Assembly (NCBI GenBank): GCA_025642075.2
Contig: JAODUO010000557.1
Coordinates: forward strand, 76,001 to 140,000
Reading direction: 5' to 3'
Source: Ridgeia piscesae
Taxonomy: Eukaryota > Annelida > Polychaeta > Sabellida > Siboglinidae
Length of the DNA stretch: 64,000 bases
Shown: positions 58,705 to 64,000 of the stretch, piece by piece
Numbering within the stretch: the first letter of the stretch is position 1
Layout: the number at the start of each line of letters is the position of its first letter
Notes under the pieces: model-generated
The model's database searches: none
What the model was told of the DNA's origin: nothing
The model's input: only the letters and a program-made list of their open reading frames with translations
Made by a program: the position numbers and the translations under genes

Positions 58705-60390
58705 CCTGCTATCCAGTATAATTGTCACCAATGCTTGACAACTGATGATGGTGATGGTTTGTACAATTAATATTCCAGTCACTTCACAGCTGCGTAAGTA
58801 TAAATAGGTGTTTGTTATAGACCGTGTATGGTTATGACTGTGTTTCCCCTGCCCAGTTTCCCTCTGCATTTTCCTTCGTTAACGATACTTTGTGAGCTTT
58901 TTGTTCTTACATTTTACTTGTCACAAACGGGAGAGGTCTGAGTAACTTGGTGGCTAAAGTCTAGTCTTAAACTACATGTCATGAGACCGTATTGAGCAAG
59001 TGAGATTCACAAAAAACACCAAAAAGTGGGATACACCTCAAATTGAAACGGGACCGACATTTAACATGTTCTCCGAGTCACAAGTGATACACAGCCCCCA
59101 ATGTTGAGAGCCAAGTTTCTATGCCAAATATACCATGCCTGTTTTTGTACTGAATTCAGGGCAGGCATGCCTGAGGTTGAGTCTACGTTATTTCAGACTC
59201 ACATAAAAATGGTGGTCACTACACTACTCTCTCTTGTAGAGCAATAGACCTGCATCGTGGTTTGGAATATGGACACAAACTATTAATCAGATGGTCTGTT
59301 GCCTCACTTATCAGCTTGGCTTTGGCCGGAGCTAATGAACAGGCCGGTTCATTTTCGAGAAATAGTCACGTGTTCGCTAACTGCAAATTTTAGAAGCCAT
59401 GACACAAAGCCCTGGTGCTTCATAACTATAGGTCACCACTTCCTTGGCTGCAGTTTAGCACTAATCAGTCCCTAGCAGGCGGCCATATGTGACCTTAAAT
59501 CTTGACGTACAATCTGTCATTGGCAGTGAGGCAGTGAGCACCTGTCGACTGGTATGAAACGACGAATCTTCTTCTTTATTTTCCTCTTTCGCAGCCGACT
59601 ACACAGGTTGTTAGAGAGAGTAGAGCATAAAGGGATGTATCGTTAATTTATTTTTGTGTTCATAGAATACGAGTGAACTGGTTTTGAGACAGTGTACACC
59701 TCTTGGAGTTGTTTCGTCATTAAAAATGTTTTTGGATAATGAAATTGGCATGTTAAATTGCAGTGACAAATCTGGCGCGTCGGACGTTATTTTCATATAG
59801 TTGTTTGCTGCATATGAATATTTAACATGTCAGTGTGAGTGTCATGTGAATATTTAACATGTCAGTGTGAGTGTCATGTGAATATTTAACATGTCGACAT
59901 GATAACATTTTTAGGGAGCATCCATTATGTTATGAAAACATTGACAGTAAAGGACCCACGTTAATTGCAACTTAATGAAATGAGTCTCATTATATTCAAT
60001 TCAGACCAAAAATACATGCAAGTACCACAAACAAATATTAAAGTGACTTAATTCTTTCCTTTGAAAACACCTGTACCCAGAATTCTCACTGACTCCTGGT
60101 GTATTATGTATCAACAGGAAGTTTGATGAATCAGGTTCACCTTAACTCTAATTTGCTGGTTTGAATGAGCGTATAAAGTGGATTAATTAACCAGATATCA
60201 CAGAGAATAGTTCCAACAATTTTCAGATAGTGCAACCTAGTTTTACCAGACTACCAACTACACGTTTACTGAGTTAATGTTTTGTATACAGTATTGATCA
60301 GCTCAGATTGTGATCAGTTTGTATTTTAATTTGTTAAGGACAATAAATGCAGTTGGGGGATGTGTACCTTCAATATATTTATTTTCTGGA
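58705..60390. other. Intron or intergenic sequence with a small 32-bp direct repeat
   Basis: At 59813-59900, TGAATATTTAACATGTCAGT and GTGAGTGTCATG occur about 2.7 times in tandem. Nothing else recognised. Confidence 0.4.
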
Positions 60391-60882
60391 GTGCAATAAC
60401 TCAGTCACAGACTAGAGTCTTGAACCGTCAACCAAAACAACGCAGGTGCAAATCCTGCGATGTCATGTTGTGCCCTGGGCAAATTTGAAATTTGTTCACT
60501 CTACATTGCTCCAGTTCACTCAGTGGTATGAATGAGTACCTGGCTATAGACAATGTTGGATGTTTGAGTATATAAGTCTTTGCCCATTAATTGCAGCATG
60601 GCTGAATGCTCCTCAAACAAGTAAAGGTGATGTTAATTGTTAAATTGCATACCAAATGCCAGTATTAACACTGGGAAAGTTTATTCACTCTGTGGCTGTG
60701 GACCACTCTGGATATTTCTGTACAAATAATTTTTATGTATTAATTGCAACATGGCTGAAAACCTCCTAGTAGAGAAATCAACATGGTGTTCGATTAGTCA
60801 GGTTTGCCAGGGAGTAAAACGTGACACATTTTGAGCAGTTCTAAGGAATGCGTGGCACACTTTGTAGGACGTTTACCTTTAT
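60391..60882 (+). mobile_element. SINE family A, two partial copies in tandem
   Basis: The first copy (60391-60660) has a weak head (GGTGCAAATCCTGCGATG), the body TGTTCACTCTACATTGCTCC and TGAATGAGTACCTGGCTATA, and no tail. The second (60661-60882) starts inside the body (GAAAGTTTATTCACTCTGTG) and has the tail GTCAGGTTTGCCAGGGAGTA and CTAAGGAATGCGTGGCACAC. Confidence 0.75.
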
Positions 60883-61408
60883 TATCACTCAGTGGGTTCT
60901 ATTCTTTGATGTGTACAATGACAATGATAACTTTATACTTATTTATACACAAAGACCCAAAGCAGTTTGGCAGTGTTTACCAAAAAAATCTATTTACTAA
61001 AGAATACTCATAATGCTAATATTACGATTAATTACTTTTTCCTATAGATATTATAACTACCAGGTAGTCTAGATTTAAGGGGCAGCCAGAAGGCTCTATA
61101 ACCCTTGACATCTCATTGGAAATATACAATACATATAAACTACTGATATGGAATGACAAACCAAGGCAGATCAACCGTCAGAGGTTTGTATGCGTCTAAC
61201 ACTTGCCTCATGCATAAATAAATATAAAAAACATCAGCTGTCAAGTCAAGAATTCTGAAATCTATCATTGACCAAATATACACAGGCTGACCATTATTTT
61301 CATGTAATAACAAATGATGTTATATAAACAATAGTTTCTTCAGTGTTTCGAGTGTTTTCTGTTGATGCTGTGACTTGACATCTTGTAATACAGTCGTCTA
61401 CTGGGTTT
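60883..61408. other. Intron or intergenic sequence, nothing recognised
   Basis: No arrays or exon candidates. Confidence 0.4.
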
Positions 61409-61409
61409 T

Positions 61410-62374
61410 AATCATGTTTTGTGTACCATGCCGTCTGTAATCATGTTTTGTGTACCATGCCGTCTGTAATCATGTTTTGTGTACCATGCCGTCTGTAATC
61501 ATGTTTTGTGTACCATGCCGTCTGTAATCATGTTTTGTGTACCATGCCGTCTGTAATCATGTTTTGTGTACTATGCCGTCTGTAATCATGTTTGTGTACC
61601 ATGCCGTCTGTAATCATGTTTTGTGTACCATGCCGTCTGTAATCATGTTTTGTGTACCATGCCTTCTGTAATCATGTTTTGTGTACCATGCCGTCTGTAA
61701 TCATGTTTTGTGTACCATGCCGTCTGTAATCATGTTTTGTGTACCATGCCGTCTGTAATCATGTTTTGTGTACCATGCCATCTGTAATCATGTTTTGTGT
61801 ACCATGCCGTCTGTAATCATGTGTTGTGTACCATGCCATCTGTAATCATGTTTTGTGTACCATGCCATCTGTAATCATGTTTGTGTACTATGCCGTCTGT
61901 AATCATGGTTTTGTACTATGCCTCTGTATATCATGTTTTGTGTACCACGCCATCTGTTGTCATGTTTTGTGTACCATGCCATCTGTAGTCATGTTTTGTG
62001 TACCATGCCATCTGTAGTCATGTTTTGTGTACCATGCCGTCTGTAATCATGTTTTGTGTACCATGCCATCTGTAATCATGTGTTGTGTACCATGCCGTCT
62101 GTAATCATGTTTTGTGTACCATGCCATCTGTAATCATGTTTTGTGTACCATGCCGTCTGTAATCATGTTTTGTGTACCATGCCGTCTGTAATCATGTTTT
62201 GTGTACCATGCCATCTGTAATCATGTACAGTGTATTGTGTGCAATGCCGTCTGTAATCACGTTTTGTGTACCATGCCGTCTGTAATCACGTTTTGTGTAC
62301 CATGCCTTCTGTAATCATTTATTGTGTACCACGCCGTCTGTAATCATGTTTTGTGTACCACGCCGTCTGTAATC
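61410..62374. repeat. Minisatellite, 29-bp unit, about 33 copies
   Basis: The unit is GCCGTCTGTAATCATGTTTT plus GTGTACCAT. Many copies at the left end are identical, with GCCATCTG variants to the right. One irregular unit lies at about 62225 (TACAGTGTATTGTGTGCAAT). Confidence 0.97.
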
Positions 62375-63500
62375 GCAGTGGATCAGTCTGGCTCTAGTAA
62401 TCATTGACAGAATACTTCAGTCCACTTGTAAATGTTAGGGATGTGGGAATGAGACAGTTTAAAAGACAGTAGTCTGTGGGAATGCCTTGCTCCTCAGGGC
62501 AATTGTTGTTCTTTACAATCGCAATGTTTTCCCAACAATATTATTTGTAAGCATTTTTTGGAAAGCTGTGTTAAAATGTCAAACGTGTGCCTGCTAAATG
62601 CAATTCTGCACACACATCCACAGTGTGTTTTAATTCTAAGAACGATATGTAAATTAATGTTACTAAATCAAGAACGGATATTGCACCTGTAAGCAATTTG
62701 GTTTTGCACCTTTAAAGAGAAGAAGCCGCCTTCTCGATATCTCGGCCACCCAGTGCATTCGTGGACGGTACAAAATAGCGATCGCTCCACATGTGGTAAC
62801 GAGGAGTTCTATCTCCCACCACACACGAATTAGAGGTAATTATGTCATAGCTGCACCAGGGGGATCAATAATGATAAGTAGGCGTCGTCTGCCGACTGTT
62901 ACAGTGCGATCTAATCACCACGTCATCGACTGTCTCCTAGACGGACGGACAGACAGGCGTACATCGCGGACGTTTCACTGATGTAGTAAATTACTAATAC
63001 AGATTTCAATGGCAGTCAGCATTACGACAGTTTTATGCTGCCACCTAGGAGGGACATCGTGGTTTAGAGTTGGTGCAGTGGCGCCATCTGTTGGAAGTGT
63101 TTGAGTGAGATGGTAGTGATACATGAAGTGGTGAATTGTTTACTTATATGTGGTATGTGGCAGATATTTTTAAGATGACCCCTTTCTGGAAAATTTTAGC
63201 ATCGGATTTGTTAAGGAGTGGTCGCTGATAGACTCTGTGTTTATGCATATGCAGGCGAACAGATTTATCTAGTCTTGGAAGAATCAAAAGTGTTCTATAC
63301 ATTGAAATCTTTCATGTCAGTCGCAAACATTGGCCAGTAGTGCTAAAGATATTCATTAATGCAGGCCACTTGAGTCAGAGCTACTAGTTAATTTAGGAGC
63401 CAGCTGGCTCCATATAAATGCCACCTGTCTTATAAGTTGTGATTATCTGTCTTACTCATCGTCTTGAGCAAGGGTTGTGGGGTCTGTGGCTGGACCCCTA
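62375..63500. other. Intron or intergenic sequence with a CpG-containing stretch at about 62740-62980
   Basis: 62740-62980 is richer in CpG and has a 62-codon plus frame without a domain. A pyrimidine-AG (TGTCTCCTAG, ending about 62940) occurs in it, but no matching donor in a usable frame was found. Confidence 0.3.
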
Positions 63501-63503
63501 TGA

Positions 63504-63591
63504 TGCACTGCACTGCACTGCACTGCACTGCACTGCACTGCACTGCACTGCACTGCACTGCACTGCCGACTGCACTGCACTGCACTGCACA
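63504..63591. repeat. (CACTG)n pentanucleotide array, about 17 copies
   Basis: CACTGCACTG repeats with one break (CACTGCCGACTGCACTG). Confidence 0.97.
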
Positions 63592-64000
63592 TTTAGACAA
63601 AATTGTGACAATGACATCATCTCGCAAGAAGCAAAATATCAGATGTTGACATTCTAAGTGACAATGTATGACAAAATAAGGCATTGCATGTTTTGAGACG
63701 ATTGGACTTATGACTTATGACTTATTTTCTGTTAGACTTGAATTACTTGGCTGCTATAAAAATTGGTGGGATTCATTGGTGAACCCAGAAAGGGGATGTA
63801 GTTGGGGGTGGGGGTTGGGGGGGGGCAGGTGAGGCAAAAACTTCCAGTTGTACCTTCCATGTTCAGAAGAGTCATGTTAATTACAGCTGTCAAAAAACCT
63901 GCACTCTCTGTATGTTTAAAACAACATGGGCGCGGGAGAATGGGCCAGTGTTCTAATTTGTTTCAAATTCTATAGTCCATGGGAGGCGTGCCCCAGAGCC
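63592..64000. other. Right edge of window, nothing recognised
   Basis: A G-rich run GGTGGGGGTTGGGGGGGGGC lies at about 63808-63827. No exon candidate. Confidence 0.4.

Noticed and set aside
61410..62374. CRISPR-like regular repeat
   Set aside because: Units are directly adjacent with no unique spacers, in a eukaryotic context. It is a minisatellite.

Overview
The window looks like nuclear DNA of an animal, probably a marine invertebrate such as a mollusc. The evidence is split genes with GT-AG introns and GC-rich codon third positions, a CpG-rich first exon, tRNA-derived SINEs, LINE fragments with reverse-transcriptase motifs, several MITE families, and very many microsatellites and minisatellites. 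No operon, bacterial gene, CRISPR array or viral genome was seen. The phylum is an inference; only the eukaryotic/metazoan nature is well supported.

Two partial genes are supported. Gene 1 is on the minus strand. It has a start exon (9149-9652), a second exon (7376-7479) and an exon running off the left edge (1-156), and the reading frame continues across the junctions. It encodes a protein with a long polar N-terminus followed by at least three hydrophobic segments, so it is a multi-pass membrane protein of a family I do not recognise. A further coding-like exon (3384-3519) could be an internal or alternative last exon. Gene 2 is on the plus strand. It starts in a CpG island (about 21440-22760) with exons at 22226-22343 and 22555-22623, giving 62 codons plus one base of a basic, unrecognised protein. 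No convincing third exon was found, so the remaining 41 kb is best read as one very large first part of that gene's intron, or intron plus intergenic DNA.

Layout: 0-10 kb, gene 1 with introns full of TA/CA repeats, a decayed LINE (about 1990-2594), a tandemly duplicated terminal-inverted-repeat element in a TA tract (5888-7289) and a widely spaced inverted repeat (4560-5223). 10-21.4 kb, intergenic: two inverted copies of a 430-bp MITE-like element, long AC/AT/TACA, AC and CT microsatellites, a 1.9-kb minisatellite with a 36-bp unit, and an inverted-repeat element at 20663-21012. 21.4-22.8 kb, CpG island and gene 2 exons. 22.8-64 kb, repeat-rich DNA: a MITE family with TTTATGCAG-type ends (about ten copies or fragments), two SINE families (one nested in the other), a LINE 3' end, other MITEs, a 115-bp-arm palindrome, and minisatellites with units of 13, 15, 18/36, 22, 29, 29 and 57 bp.

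The most interesting patterns are: the 57-bp minisatellite at 33 kb, which reads as a diverged dimer of the 29-bp minisatellite at 40 kb; abutting TCCA and TCCG arrays whose units differ by one CpG-to-CpA change; a palindrome next to a short-unit tandem array; a MITE bracketed by a long, roughly 50-bp direct duplication; and a SINE inserted inside another SINE. I found no clearly new enzymatic or defence system. Most long open frames here are tandem repeats whose unit length is a multiple of three, or simple-sequence repeats.
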